Part shown: piece after piece, positions 35,184-45,039 of the stretch
Layout of the letters: every line of letters begins with the position of its first letter
How positions within the stretch are numbered: the stretch's first letter is position 1
Origin: Actinocatenispora rupis
Lineage (GTDB): Bacteria; Actinomycetota; Actinomycetes; Mycobacteriales; Micromonosporaceae
Direction of reading: 5' to 3'
Length of the DNA stretch: 64,000 bases
Assembly (NCBI RefSeq): GCF_016861975.1
Contig: NZ_BOMB01000044.1
Span: 1-64,000 of the forward strand
Made by a program: the position numbers and the translations under genes
Notes under the pieces: generated by a model
The model's database searches: none
Seen by the model: only the letters and a program-made list of their open reading frames with translations
What the model was told of the DNA's origin: nothing

Positions 35184-36828
35184 GGTTCCCCTCCAGGGCG
35201 GTACGCAACGGGTCGAGTCCGGCCGGGCCGAGCGACAACGCGCGGGCGTGGAAGCGCGCCGGGTCGAAGCCGGCGCCCTCGGCGCGTTCGGCGGCGGCCC
35301 GGGCCTCCCGCCACAGCCGGGCGCCCACCGAGAAGGCGAGCGCCTGTCCCGGCCAGCCGAGGTAGCGGTCCACCTCGAACCGGGCGGTCGCGGCGTCCAT
35401 CCCGGCGATCCGGGTCAGGAACTCCACACCCAGTTCCGGTGTCCAGCGGGTGGCGTCGGTGAACCCGTTGCCCGGCGGGATCGGCAGGTCGAGGTGCAGG
35501 CCGGCGTCGATGACGATCCGGCAGGCGCGCCAGATCTGGCCGCACAGCAGGCCGAGCCGCTCGCCGTCGTCGGCGAGCAGGCCCAGTTCGCCGGCCAGCC
35601 CCTCGGCGTAGTGCGCCCAACCCTCCGCGTACCCGTGGACCTCGCAGAGGGTGCGCTGCCACGGGTGCAGGTGCGGCAGCGTCATCGTGATCGCGTGCTG
35701 GAGGTGGTGGCCGGGCAGCGACTCGTGGTGCAGGGTGCTGACCTCGCGCCAGGTGGTCGCGGTGTCGACGCCCGGCGGCAGGCACCACCAGACCCGCCCG
35801 GGCCGGGTGAGCCCCGGGTCCGGCGGCGTGTAGTACATGACACCGGAGGTGGCGGGCGCGATGCGGCACTCGACCCGGCGGGTCTGCGCCGGGATCGTGA
35901 AGTGCGGGCCGTCCAGCGCGTCGGTGACCGCGGCGACCCGCCGGGTGAGCCAGTCGGTCAGCTCCGTCACGCCGGACAACCGCCGCGCCGGGTCGGCGTC
36001 CAGCGCGGCCATCGCCTCGGCCACCGTGCCGCCCGGTACGATCCGGCCCGCCACGACGGTCATCTCGTCGGCCAGCCGGCGCAGTTCGGCCCAGCCGTAC
36101 GCGTAGACGTCGTCGAGGTCGAGGGTGGCGCCGAGGAAGCTGCGCGCGGTGATGCCGTACATCTCGCGGCCGACACCGTCGCGTTCCGGCGCGCCGGGCG
36201 CCAGTTCGTCGCGCAGGAACGCGGCGAACTCGGCGGTCGCGGCCGACGCGTCGGCGGCGCCGCGCGCCAGCCGTGCCGCCGACGGCCCGGCGTACCCGGT
36301 GACCAGGCGGCGGTAGAAGTCGTCCCGGGCCGGATCGATCCAGGCGGCGCACTGGTCGGCGACCACCAGTACCTGCCGGCGCGCCACCCGTTGCCCGCGG
36401 GCCGCCGACCGGCGCAGCGTCTCGCGGTACGCGGCCAGTTCGGAGCGGACCGCGGCGAGCCGGTCGGCTACCGTCGCCCAGTCCGCCTCGGTGTCGCGCG
36501 GCAGGTTGTCGAACGCCGACCGGACCAGATGTACCGGCGTGGCCAGCGGGGCCAGCAGCCGGGTGGTGAAACCCGACTCGTACAGGTCGGTCTCGGCGGC
36601 GAGCCGGTCGGCCAGCGCCGCGCCGAGCATCCGGTCACCGGGCCGCCCGGGTACCGCCACGGCGAGTTCGGCGGTCGCGTTCGCGGCGAGCGCGGCGCGC
36701 GCCTCGTACGCCTCCGGGGACAGGTCGGTGGCCGGCACCTCGGTCCGGCCCAGTGCCTGCGCGGCCCGCGGCTCCCACTCGGCCAACCCGGCCAGGTACC
36801 GGTCGGCCGCCTCCCACACGCTCGTCAT
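35176..36828 (-). CDS. DUF885-family putative metallopeptidase
   Basis: A 550-residue soluble protein of the DUF885 family, which is related to M32-like zinc carboxypeptidases. The zinc motif HHESLPGHHLQ stands near residue 370, and EGWAHYAEGLAGELGL follows as the distal part of the site. WWCLPPG and MYYTPPDP are also family features. No signal peptide is seen, so it should act in the cytoplasm on imported peptides. It starts seven bases after the LLM gene in the same operon. Confidence 0.87.
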   Translation of the reverse strand: MTSVWEAADRYLAGLAEWEPRAAQALGRTEVPATDLSPEAYEARAALAANATAELAVAVPGRPGDRMLGAALADRLAAETDLYESGFTTRLLAPLATPVHLVRSAFDNLPRDTEADWATVADRLAAVRSELAAYRETLRRSAARGQRVARRQVLVVADQCAAWIDPARDDFYRRLVTGYAGPSAARLARGAADASAATAEFAAFLRDELAPGAPERDGVGREMYGITARSFLGATLDLDDVYAYGWAELRRLADEMTVVAGRIVPGGTVAEAMAALDADPARRLSGVTELTDWLTRRVAAVTDALDGPHFTIPAQTRRVECRIAPATSGVMYYTPPDPGLTRPGRVWWCLPPGVDTATTWREVSTLHHESLPGHHLQHAITMTLPHLHPWQRTLCEVHGYAEGWAHYAEGLAGELGLLADDGERLGLLCGQIWRACRIVIDAGLHLDLPIPPGNGFTDATRWTPELGVEFLTRIAGMDAATARFEVDRYLGWPGQALAFSVGARLWREARAAAERAEGAGFDPARFHARALSLGPAGLDPLRTALEGNHG

Positions 36829-36834
36829 GCGCCG

Positions 36835-37827
36835 TCATTCTCCTGTCAGGTAACGGATCCGGGGCAGCACCTTCGTACCGAGCAGGTCCACGCCGCGGCC
36901 GTCGGTCAGCCCGTGCGGGGTGCCGAACTCGACGCGGCTCGCCCCGGCGGCCAGCACCGCGGCGGCCCGCTCGGCGACCTCGGCGGGAGTACCGGCGAAG
37001 CAGAACCGGTCCAGCAGGTCGTCACCGACCAGCGCGCCGGCCTCGGCATGGGCGCCGGCGGCGACCAGCTCGCCCAACCGGGCCAGCAGGTCCGGCTCGA
37101 CCGTCACGGTCGGGTCCAGCCGAGCCACCACGTCCAGGTACATCGCGACCTCGGCGCGGGCCCGCCGGCGTGCCGCGGCCCGGTCCTCGTCGACCACGGT
37201 GACCGCACCCGCCACCACGCCCACCGGACGGTCCGAGGCGGCCGACAGCCAGCCGCGCATGGTGGCGACCATGTCCGGGTTAGCCGAACCGCCGAGCTTC
37301 ACCTCGTGCGCCACCTCGGCGGCCAGCGCCGCACCGCGCGGCCCCCACACCCCGAGCAGCAGGTCCACCACCGGCCGGTACGGCACGTACCGCAGGGCGG
37401 TGCCGGGCGCGATGCGGAACACCTCGCCGGCGTAGCCGGAGTCGTCGCCGGCCAGCAGCGCGGCGACGACCTCGGCCGCCTCCCGCAGTGTCCGAAGTGG
37501 ACGGTCCTGGCGTACGCCGACGCGGGACAGCCAGCTGCCGCGCGCGAGCCCCAGGTACGCCCGGCCGCCGGACGCGGCGTCCAGCGCGGCGACCTGCCCG
37601 GCGATCTCCACCGGGTGCGTCAGGTACGGGTTGAGGCACGCGGCGCCGAGCCGGAGCCGGCTCGTGGCGCGCGCCATCACCAGCAGCGGGTACAGCGGCG
37701 GTTGGTAGCCCAGGTCGCCGAAGACCGACACCCCGTCGAAGCCGTACGACTCGGCGGCGACGGCGAGCCGGGCGTACTCGTCCGGTCCCTTGTCGGACTG
37801 GAACGCGATCGACACCGCGCCGGTCAC
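36835..37827 (-). CDS. LLM-class flavin (F420)-dependent oxidoreductase
   Basis: A 330-residue TIM-barrel of the luciferase-like family. ESYGFDGVSVFGD, RLRLGAACLNPYLTHPVEIAGQ and AYLGLARGSWL are landmark segments close to F420-dependent methylenetetrahydromethanopterin reductase-like enzymes. Actinobacteria use F420, which makes it the likely cofactor. The GTG at 37827 overlaps the TIGR04076 stop by four bases. The substrate is not known; it may reduce an imino or ring compound released from the imported peptide. Confidence 0.87.
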   Translation of the reverse strand: MTGAVSIAFQSDKGPDEYARLAVAAESYGFDGVSVFGDLGYQPPLYPLLVMARATSRLRLGAACLNPYLTHPVEIAGQVAALDAASGGRAYLGLARGSWLSRVGVRQDRPLRTLREAAEVVAALLAGDDSGYAGEVFRIAPGTALRYVPYRPVVDLLLGVWGPRGAALAAEVAHEVKLGGSANPDMVATMRGWLSAASDRPVGVVAGAVTVVDEDRAAARRRARAEVAMYLDVVARLDPTVTVEPDLLARLGELVAAGAHAEAGALVGDDLLDRFCFAGTPAEVAERAAAVLAAGASRVEFGTPHGLTDGRGVDLLGTKVLPRIRYLTGE

Positions 37828-38141
37828 GTCAGCTCGTCCGTCGGAATCCGTTGCACGCCAAGGCGTTCCACCCGCATCACGAGTCGCTCCTCCGGATCCG
37901 GGCAGGCGACCTCGCAGTCGCGGGCCAGCCAGTCGCCGTCGGCCAGCGCGCGCTGCTTGGCCGGTAGCAGCGGCAGCACCGCGGCCAGCGCGTACAGGCA
38001 GAAGTGTCGGCCGGGCGGGATGGTCAGGCGCGACGAGCGGGTCAGGTCGAGGTGGTCGCCGGGGCGCATGCCGCACACCGAGCGGCCCTCGATCCGGTCC
38101 ACCACCACGCGCAGGTCGGCGACCTCGGTGTGGTCGCTCAT
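37824..38141 (-). CDS. TIGR04076-family small protein
   Basis: A 105-residue protein with the family motif: GDHLDL, FCLYALAAVLPLLPAKQR and the cysteine segment CEVACPDPE near residues 75-83. The family has no assigned function to my knowledge. Two cysteines (one in FCLYAL, others in CEVAC) may be functional. It overlaps both neighbours by four bases, so it is made together with the amidohydrolase and the LLM oxidoreductase and may be a small enzyme or subunit in this pathway. Confidence 0.82.
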   Translation of the reverse strand: MSDHTEVADLRVVVDRIEGRSVCGMRPGDHLDLTRSSRLTIPPGRHFCLYALAAVLPLLPAKQRALADGDWLARDCEVACPDPEERLVMRVERLGVQRIPTDELT

Positions 38142-39385
38142 CGCCGGCCCCGCGGCGCGGTGAGCCCGGTGTCGTCCCGGTACACCCGGCCAGCCTTCAT
38201 CACCAGGTGCAGGGTGCGCAGGGCCGACACGCCGCGGGTCGGGTCGTCGCGCAGGGCGATCAGGTCCGCCTGCCGACCCGCCTGGATGGTACCGATCCGG
38301 TCGGCGGCGCCCAGCCACTCCGCCGGCCGTACGGTCGCGGCGCGCAGCGCGTCGGCGACCGGCATGCCCGCCTCGACCATGAACTCCAGCTCGCGCACCG
38401 TCGCGGTGGTCTCGTCGTACGGCGCGTGCGGCGGCATGTCCGAGCCGAGCGCGATCGGTACCCCGTTGCGCAGCGCGTGCTGCAGGCTCTCCCAGTGCCG
38501 CGGTCCCGCCGACAGCGCCCGGTCCATCATCCAGCCCGGTACGCCGCTGTCGATGAAGAACTGTTCGCACCGGCTGACGGTGATGGTCGGCACGTACCAG
38601 ACGCCGCGCTCGGCCATCACCCGGGTGAGGTCGTCGGTCAGTTCGTAGCCGTGTTCGACGCAGTCGAGGCCGAGTTCGACGGCGCGCACGATGGTGTCGG
38701 CCGGGCCGGCGTGCGCGGTCACCTTCCGCCCCCAGTCGTGCGCGATCTCCAGTACTGCGGCCATCTCGCCGTCGGTGAGCTGCGGGGTGTCGATCTGCTC
38801 GTGCTCGCCGGCGATCCCACCGGAGATGCACACCTTGATCAGGTCGGCGCCGGCACGCAGCTGCTGGCGTACCGCGCGGCGGAAGCCGTCGGCGCCGTCG
38901 GCCTCCAGCGCGTCGGCGTCCCAGCCGTGCCCGCCGGTGCAGCACAGCGCGTGCCCGGCGGTGTAGATCCGCGGGCCGTCGACCGCGCCGGCGTCGATCG
39001 CCTTGCGCAGCGCGAAGTCGGCGTACCGGGTCTCGCCGACGAGCCGGACCGTGGTCACTCCACTGTGGAGGGTCTGGCGGGCCGAGTCGGCCATCAGCAG
39101 TACCAGCTCGGCGAGGTTCGCGCGCTGCACCGCCTCCGCCATCCCGCCCGGCAGGCCGAGTCCGAGGTGTACGTGCATGTTGGTCAGGCCGGGCATGACG
39201 TAGGCCCCGGCCATGTCCACGACGGTCGCGCCGCGCGCCTCGGACAGTACGTCGTCGGAGGTGCCGACGGCACGGATCTCGCCCGTACGGTCGATCCAGA
39301 TGCCGCGGTCGGTGGTGACGCCGTCGCCGACGCCGTCGTACACGGCGCAGTCGACGAGGACGCGGTCGGCGGGTGCGGGGATCAT
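38138..39385 (-). CDS. Amidohydrolase of the prolidase/imidazolonepropionase group (COG1228-like)
   Basis: A 415-residue metal-dependent hydrolase. Metal ligands are visible: NMHVHLG (His-x-His), the lysine in LIKVCISGG that is usually carbamylated, TAHAG, EHGYE and the aspartate of LGSDMPPHAPYDE. Some COG1228 members are Xaa-Pro dipeptidases. Sitting directly after the peptide transporter genes, it is the likely first enzyme on the imported peptide. Substrate assignment is inference. Confidence 0.87.
   Translation of the reverse strand: MIPAPADRVLVDCAVYDGVGDGVTTDRGIWIDRTGEIRAVGTSDDVLSEARGATVVDMAGAYVMPGLTNMHVHLGLGLPGGMAEAVQRANLAELVLLMADSARQTLHSGVTTVRLVGETRYADFALRKAIDAGAVDGPRIYTAGHALCCTGGHGWDADALEADGADGFRRAVRQQLRAGADLIKVCISGGIAGEHEQIDTPQLTDGEMAAVLEIAHDWGRKVTAHAGPADTIVRAVELGLDCVEHGYELTDDLTRVMAERGVWYVPTITVSRCEQFFIDSGVPGWMMDRALSAGPRHWESLQHALRNGVPIALGSDMPPHAPYDETTATVRELEFMVEAGMPVADALRAATVRPAEWLGAADRIGTIQAGRQADLIALRDDPTRGVSALRTLHLVMKAGRVYRDDTGLTAPRGRR
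39058..39070. repeat. Iterated palindrome CTCCACTGTGGAG (copy 3)
   Basis: Perfect 13-bp copy inside the amidohydrolase gene; the outer base pair is C-G instead of G-C. Confidence 0.6.
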
Positions 39386-40330
39386 TCAGCGTCCTTCCGG
39401 AACGGTCGGGTCGGGCAGCCAGCAGGCCACCGAACCGGCGCCGGTCGCCCGGACCGGTGGTTCGACGGCGCACTCGGCCACGGCGTACGGGCAGCGCGGA
39501 CGGAACCGGCAGCCGCTCGGCGCGTTCGCCGGGTCGGGCACCTCGCCGGCCAGTACCGCGGGCAGGGTCGGCTCGGCGGAGATCCGCGGTACCGCGTCGA
39601 TCAGCGCCCGGGTGTACGGGTGCCGCGGCGCGTCCCACAGCTGCGCGGTCGGCGCCACCTCGACGATCTTGCCGAGGTACATCACCGCGGTACGGTCGGC
39701 GATCTGCCGTACCAGCGCCAGGTCGTGCGAGATGAACAGCAACCCGGTGCCGGTGTCCCGGACCAGCTCGACGAGCAGGTTGACGATCTGCGCGGCGGAC
39801 GAGGCGTCGAGGGCGGTGACCGGTTCGTCGGCGACGAGCAGCCGCGGCCGGGGCGCGAGCGCGCGGGCGATCGCCAGCCGCTGCCGCTGCCCGCCCGAGA
39901 ACTGGTGCGGATACTTACTCGCGGCCTCGGCGGGCATGCCGACCCGGTCCAGCAGGTCGGCCACCCGCCGCGCCCGGTCCGGTCCGGCCGGCAGGCCGTC
40001 GGCGAGCTGCGAGCCGATCCGGCGCCGCGGGTTGAGCGACGCGTACGGGTTCTGGAACACCATCTGCAGGCCCACGTCGACGCTCGGCCGCCGGCGCCAG
40101 CCCAGCGGCGTCACCGGACGGCCGTCGTACGCGATGGTGCCGGCGCGCGGCGCGGTCAGCCCGGCCACGGCCCGGGCGAGAGACGACTTGCCGCAGCCGG
40201 ACTCGCCGACCAGGCCGACGATCTCGCCGGCGGCCACGTCGAGGCTGACCCCGGCGACGGCCGCCACCGTGCCCCGTTCCCGCGACCGGTACTCGACCCG
40301 CACGTCCTCGATCGCCAGCAGCGCGCTCAC
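39386..40330 (-). CDS. Peptide ABC transporter ATP-binding protein (DppF/OppF-type)
   Basis: A 314-residue ATPase. Walker A is GESGCGKSS, the signature is FSGGQRQR, Walker B is LLVADEPV, and the C-terminal Fe-S-like cysteine segment GCRFRPRCPYAVAEC is typical of oligopeptide transporter ATPases. The GTG at 40330 overlaps the DppD-type stop. It energises import together with 40327-41289. Confidence 0.93.
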   Translation of the reverse strand: MSALLAIEDVRVEYRSRERGTVAAVAGVSLDVAAGEIVGLVGESGCGKSSLARAVAGLTAPRAGTIAYDGRPVTPLGWRRRPSVDVGLQMVFQNPYASLNPRRRIGSQLADGLPAGPDRARRVADLLDRVGMPAEAASKYPHQFSGGQRQRLAIARALAPRPRLLVADEPVTALDASSAAQIVNLLVELVRDTGTGLLFISHDLALVRQIADRTAVMYLGKIVEVAPTAQLWDAPRHPYTRALIDAVPRISAEPTLPAVLAGEVPDPANAPSGCRFRPRCPYAVAECAVEPPVRATGAGSVACWLPDPTVPEGR

Positions 40331-41289
40331 GCGCTCACCTCCAGCTCGGGCGCCACCGGGCACGCCGCGTACCGGTCGGGTCCGGTGCGGGCGAGTTCCG
40401 GCGGCGCGGTCCGGCACGCGTCCACCGCGTACGAGCAGCGCGGTTCGAACGGGCAGCCGGGCGGTGCGGCGCCGGGGATGACCGGGCTGCCCGGGATCGG
40501 TTGCAGCGCACCGGTTCCGGTCGCGCCGTGCGGCCGTGCGCCGAGCAGCGCCGCCGTGTACGGGTGCCGCGGCGTCGACAGCACCGCCGGGGTCGGCCCG
40601 GTCTCCAGTACGCGCCCGGCGTAGAACACGTACGTGCGTGCGGTGAGCGCGGACAGTACGCCGAGGTCGTGCGTGATGAACAGGACGGACAGGCCGGTCT
40701 CGTCGCGCAGGCGGCTCAGCAGAGCCAGGATCCCGGCCTGCACGGTCACGTCGAGCGCGGTGGTCGGTTCGTCGGCGATGAGCAGCTTCGGCCGGGCGGC
40801 GAGCGCGATGGCGATCGCGACCCGCTGCCGCATGCCGCCGGAGAACTGGTGCGGGTAGGAGCGCAGGGTCCGTTCCGGGTCCGGGATGCGTACCTGGTCG
40901 AGCAGCTCGACGGCGCGGGCGCGGGCAGCGCGGCGGGACAGCCCGAGGTGCCGGCGCATGTGCTCGGTGAGCTGGGTACCGACGCTGAGCATCGGGTGCA
41001 GCGCGGCGGTCGGGTCCTGGAACACCATCGAGATGCCGGCCCCGCGTACCGACTGCCAGCCGCGCCGGTCCAGGCCGAGCAGGTCCTTGCCGTCGAACCG
41101 GGCGGCACCGTCCACAGTGGACCCGGCGGGCAGCAGGTTCAGCAGGGCCTGCGCGGTGAGGCTCTTGCCGGATCCGCTCTCGCCGGCCACGCCGACGATC
41201 TCGCCCGCGCCGACCTCCAGCGACACGTCGTGCACCACCGGTACGCCGCCGGGCAGCGTGATCGTCAGTCCCTCGGTCGCAAGCAGCAT
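40327..41289 (-). CDS. Peptide ABC transporter ATP-binding protein (DppD/OppD-type)
   Basis: A 320-residue ATPase with Walker [10 protein letters not shown], signature [15 protein letters not shown], Walker [13 protein letters not shown] and the C-terminal [14 protein letters not shown] segment. It pairs with the DppF-type ATPase. Its start lies two bases after the DppC-type stop. Confidence 0.94.
   Translation of the reverse strand: MLLATEGLTITLPGGVPVVHDVSLEVGAGEIVGVAGESGSGKSLTAQALLNLLPAGSTVDGAARFDGKDLLGLDRRGWQSVRGAGISMVFQDPTAALHPMLSVGTQLTEHMRRHLGLSRRAARARAVELLDQVRIPDPERTLRSYPHQFSGGMRQRVAIAIALAARPKLLIADEPTTALDVTVQAGILALLSRLRDETGLSVLFITHDLGVLSALTARTYVFYAGRVLETGPTPAVLSTPRHPYTAALLGARPHGATGTGALQPIPGSPVIPGAAPPGCPFEPRCSYAVDACRTAPPELARTGPDRYAACPVAPELEVSA
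41110..41122. repeat. Iterated palindrome GTCCACAGTGGAC (copy 4)
   Basis: Perfect 13-bp copy inside the DppD-type gene. Confidence 0.6.
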
Positions 41290-41290
41290 G

Positions 41291-42199
41291 TCAGCGTCCC
41301 TTCGCGAAACGCGGGTCGATCCGGTCGCGCAGCGCGTCCCCGAGGACGTTGCAGGCCAGTACGACGGTGAGGATCGCGAGGCCGGGGAACACGCTGACCC
41401 ACCACTTCGACAGGTCGTGCGATCCCAGGGCGATCATGGCGCCCCACTCGGGTGCCGGCGGGCGTGGTCCGAGTCCGAGGAACGACAGCGCGGCGAGCAT
41501 CAGTACGGCGTTGCCGAGTTCGAGGGTGGCGAGGACCACGGCGGGGCCGACGCTGTTGGGTACGACGTCGCGGCGCAGCGCGGTGACCGGGCCGACGCCG
41601 AGCAGCCGCGCGGCGTGCAGGTAGTCCTCCCCGCGTACGGTCAGCACCGAGCTGCGGATGACCCGGGCGTACACCGGCCAGGAGACGATCACCAGCGCCA
41701 GCACCGCGTTGCGCGTACTCGGGCCGAACGCGGCGCTGACCGCCATCGCCAGGATGATCTGCGGGAAGGCGAACACCAGGTCGGTCAGCCGCATCAGCGC
41801 CTCGTCGACGAAGCGGCCGAGGTAGCCGGCGACCAGGCCGAGCACGCCGCCGACGGCCAGCGCGAGTACCACGATGACCAGGGCCAGCGGGATCGACAGC
41901 CGGGCGCCGAACAGCAGCCGGCTGAGGATGTCGCGGCCCAGCTCGTCGGTGCCGAACCAGTGCGCGGCCGACGGCGGGGCGTACGTGGCGTCGTCCTGCT
42001 GGAGCGGATCGTACGGGGCGAGCACGTTCGCCAGCGCCGCGACCGCGAGCCAGCCGGCCACCACCACCAGCGCCGCCACCGTCAGCGGCTGCCTCCACAG
42101 TGGACGGTGGGCGAACCAGTCGCGCCGGCCCAGCGCCTTGCGTACCCGCCTGTCGGTCAGGTCGACCGGGACCGGCGCCTGGGTCGTCTGTTCGGTCAT
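41291..42199 (-). CDS. Peptide ABC transporter permease (DppC-type)
   Basis: A 302-residue permease with an N-terminal helix, then HWFGTDELGRDILSRLLFGAR, the standard start of DppC/OppC inner-membrane domains, and five more helices. The coupling loop is seen around RSSVLTVRGEDYLHAARLLG. Its ATG overlaps the DppB-type stop by four bases. Confidence 0.93.
   Translation of the reverse strand: MTEQTTQAPVPVDLTDRRVRKALGRRDWFAHRPLWRQPLTVAALVVVAGWLAVAALANVLAPYDPLQQDDATYAPPSAAHWFGTDELGRDILSRLLFGARLSIPLALVIVVLALAVGGVLGLVAGYLGRFVDEALMRLTDLVFAFPQIILAMAVSAAFGPSTRNAVLALVIVSWPVYARVIRSSVLTVRGEDYLHAARLLGVGPVTALRRDVVPNSVGPAVVLATLELGNAVLMLAALSFLGLGPRPPAPEWGAMIALGSHDLSKWWVSVFPGLAILTVVLACNVLGDALRDRIDPRFAKGR
42094..42104. 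repeat. Iterated palindrome TCCACAGTGGA (copy 5)
   Basis: Perfect 11-bp core inside the DppC-type gene; the outer bases (C and C) do not pair. A one-mismatch relative, GTCCACTGTGTAC, lies at about 42649. Confidence 0.5.
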
Positions 42200-43278
42200 G
42201 ACAGCCGGATCCTCGGGTCGATGAGTCCGTACACCAGGTCGACGATCAGGTTGACCACGGTGTACACCAGCGCGACGAACAGGCTCACGCCGAGGATCGA
42301 CGGCAGGTCCAGCGCGGTCGCGCTGCGGTAGGCGTACTGGCCGATGCCGGGCCAGCCGAAGATGTTCTCCACCAGCACGGTGCCGGACAGCAGCGCGGCG
42401 AACGCCAGCCCGCTGACCGTGATCACCGGTACCAGGCCGGCGCGCAGCAGGTGCCGGCGCAGCACGGTGAAGCCCGGCAGGCCCTTGGCGTGCGCGGCCT
42501 TGATGTAGTCGGTGGACAGCACCTCCAGCATCGCCGAGCGGACGAACCGGATGAGCGTGGCCACGGTCAGGCACGTCAGCACCAGCACGGGAAGTACCAG
42601 GTGCTGCACGGCGTCCCACCACTCGGCCCACTGCCCGGCGAGCGCACTGTCCACTGTGTACATTCCGGTCACGGTCGGCGGCGGCGAGAAGTCGGTCGAC
42701 AGCCGGCCGCCGGACGGCGAGACGCCGAGCAGGTAGAAGAACTGGTACAGCACGACCAGCGAGAGCCAGAACGGCGGCGTGGACAGCCCGAGCAGCGAAC
42801 CCACTCGTACCACCTGGTCGGTGGCGCGGCCGTGGCGAACCGCGGCGAGCATGCCGACCGCGGTGCCGATCAGCAGCGCCAGCACCATGCTCGGCACCGC
42901 CAGCTCCATCGTCGCCGGCACGTAGTGCGCCAGGTCGGACAGCACCGGCTTGCCGGTCTGCTGCGAGGTGCCGAGGTCGCCGTGCAGCAGGTTCCACAGA
43001 TACCGCAGGTACTGCACGTACACCGGCTGGTCGAGGCCCCACCTGGCGCGGTACGCGGCGACCAGTGCCGGGTCGTTGAGCGCCTGCTCGGACAGGTTCG
43101 CCGTCGCCGAGTCCCCCGGTACGACGTGCACGAGGGCGAACGTCACGACGGTGACACCCCACAGCAGCCCGACGGTGACCGCGAGGCGCTTCGCCAGGAA
43201 CCGCACCAGATGCGGCACCCGGGGGCGGCGCCGGGCCGCGGCGGGCGCCTCGCCCGCCGCGGCGACGGAAGCCGACAT
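42196..43278 (-). CDS. Peptide ABC transporter permease (DppB-type)
   Basis: A 360-residue permease: first helix followed by a long loop (PGDSATANLSEQALNDPALVAAYRARWG in outline) as in DppB/OppB, then five helices and the coupling loop VRSAMLEVLSTDYIKAAHAKGL. It ends with DLVYGLIDPRIRLS, the usual family end. Its ATG overlaps the TAA of the binding protein by one base. Confidence 0.94.
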   Translation of the reverse strand: MSASVAAAGEAPAAARRRPRVPHLVRFLAKRLAVTVGLLWGVTVVTFALVHVVPGDSATANLSEQALNDPALVAAYRARWGLDQPVYVQYLRYLWNLLHGDLGTSQQTGKPVLSDLAHYVPATMELAVPSMVLALLIGTAVGMLAAVRHGRATDQVVRVGSLLGLSTPPFWLSLVVLYQFFYLLGVSPSGGRLSTDFSPPPTVTGMYTVDSALAGQWAEWWDAVQHLVLPVLVLTCLTVATLIRFVRSAMLEVLSTDYIKAAHAKGLPGFTVLRRHLLRAGLVPVITVSGLAFAALLSGTVLVENIFGWPGIGQYAYRSATALDLPSILGVSLFVALVYTVVNLIVDLVYGLIDPRIRLS

Positions 43279-44876
43279 TACTTGCGCCCCACCGCGGCGA
43301 TGTCGACCTGCCAGCCGGCCGGCGCGTACTCCGCACCGGTCAGCGTCGCACCGGCCACCACCACACCCGAGTTGTACGCCAGCGGAATGTACGGCGAGTA
43401 CTGGTTGAGCAGCCGCTGCCAGTCCTGCAACGCCGCCTGCTGCGCGGCCGGGTCGAGCGTGTCCTGCACCTTCTTGCCGGCGGCGACGACGCGCTTGTCG
43501 GCGCGGGCGACGGTCCAGCCGGTGGTGGCGGCGGTGCCCTGGCCGGGCGCGAGGTTGTTGACCAGCGACGCGGCGACCGGGTAGTTGAGGCTCTGCGGGC
43601 TGAACCGCATCGCCACCTTGCCGCCGCGCTGCTTGTCCAGGAACGAGGTCAGCGGCTGCGGGTCCAGCGTCAGCCTGATGCCGGCCTTCTTCGCGTCACC
43701 CTGCACCTTGGTCGCGATCGTGCCGAGATCCACCCCGCGGTACGTGATCGACGGGTACATCAGCGACACGGTCGGGTTCTTCAGCCCGGCGTCGGCCAGC
43801 AGCTTCTTCGCCGCCGCGATGTCCTGGTGCTGCGCCTCGCTCTTCGGCAGCGCCCCCGGGTACGCCGGCGGCACCACGCCCGCCGCCGGGGTCGCGCCGC
43901 CGCCGAACAGCGCCGCCACGCCCGGGTAGTCGATCGAGGCGCGTACCGCCTTGACGAACGCCGGGTTGGCGGCCACCTTCGACACGGCCGGATCGGCGTT
44001 GAGGGTGAGGAAGTAGAACGTGTCGTCCGCGCTGGACTGCTTCAGGCTCGACGGCAGGCCCTCCAGCATCTTGCCGGACAGGTCCAGGGCCAGCTCGGCG
44101 CCGGTCGTCTTGGCCATCGTCAGCTTCTGGTTCTGCACGTCCATGTTGCGCAGCACCACGCGGGAGAACGTCGGCTTGGCCCCCCAGTACTTGGGGTTGG
44201 CCGTGAGTACGACCTGCGAGGAGGCGTCGAAGCTCTTCAGCACGTACGGGCCGGAGCCCGCGGACGCGCCGTCCAGGTACTTCTGCGCGGTGTCGGACTT
44301 TGCCGCGTCCGCCCCGTCGGTGCCGCCCTTCTGCTTGACCACCTTCGAGTTCACGATCCCGGTGTACGGCTGGGTGAGGATGATCGGCACGTTCGGGTCG
44401 GCGGTGGCGCTTCGTACCACGACGGTGTGCGCGTCGGTCTTCGACGCGGTCAGCCCGCCCACGGTGACGGCCGGGCTCGCCTTGAGGTTGCGCAGCCGGT
44501 TGAGGCTGAACACCACGTCGTCGGCGGTGACCGGCGTGCCGTCGGAGAACCGCGCGTCGTCCCGCAGCGTGAACGTGAACGTCTTCGCATCCGCCGACAC
44601 CGTGTACTTGGTGGCCAGGTCCGGCTGCGGCTTGGTCATGTCCGACCCGTGGAAGGTCAGGAGCGTGTCGTACAGCGCGTGCACGGTGGTGTTGCCGGTC
44701 GCCTCGTACACGTGGCCGGGGTCGAGGCTCTTGATGACGAACGAGGTGTCGATCGTCAGGGTCTTCGCGCTGCCGCCGCCGGCGCCGCCGGCGGTGCAGG
44801 CGGTCGCGGCGGTGGCCAGGGCGAGCGCGACGAGCGTCGCCCCGACGCGGCGCGCGTGGCGCGGTGTCACCGACAT
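43278..44876 (-). CDS. Peptide ABC transporter substrate-binding lipoprotein (DppA/SBP_bac_5)
   Basis: A 532-residue exported protein. The signal has two arginines followed by a hydrophobic core and a lipobox ending TAATAC (Cys about 26). SBP_bac_5 landmarks are the VYEATGNTTVHALYDTLL segment and FSDGTPVTADDVVFSLNRL. It captures peptides or similar solutes outside the cell. It is the first gene of the ten-gene operon and starts about 170 bases from the shared divergent promoter. Confidence 0.94.
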   Translation of the reverse strand: MSVTPRHARRVGATLVALALATAATACTAGGAGGGSAKTLTIDTSFVIKSLDPGHVYEATGNTTVHALYDTLLTFHGSDMTKPQPDLATKYTVSADAKTFTFTLRDDARFSDGTPVTADDVVFSLNRLRNLKASPAVTVGGLTASKTDAHTVVVRSATADPNVPIILTQPYTGIVNSKVVKQKGGTDGADAAKSDTAQKYLDGASAGSGPYVLKSFDASSQVVLTANPKYWGAKPTFSRVVLRNMDVQNQKLTMAKTTGAELALDLSGKMLEGLPSSLKQSSADDTFYFLTLNADPAVSKVAANPAFVKAVRASIDYPGVAALFGGGATPAAGVVPPAYPGALPKSEAQHQDIAAAKKLLADAGLKNPTVSLMYPSITYRGVDLGTIATKVQGDAKKAGIRLTLDPQPLTSFLDKQRGGKVAMRFSPQSLNYPVAASLVNNLAPGQGTAATTGWTVARADKRVVAAGKKVQDTLDPAAQQAALQDWQRLLNQYSPYIPLAYNSGVVVAGATLTGAEYAPAGWQVDIAAVGRK

Positions 44877-45039
44877 GGGGGGTCCTTCGGGCAGTGGGAG
44901 GGGGAGTCCGGGCGCACGGCGGCGATGCCGGGGCCGAGGGCGGCGGACTGGTGACCGGCGTGGGTGGCCGGTCGGGTCGCGGACGGCGGGGGGTGGCTCG
45001 ACGCGCGACGTGTTCATTTCTAGCAGACCCGTCCTGGGC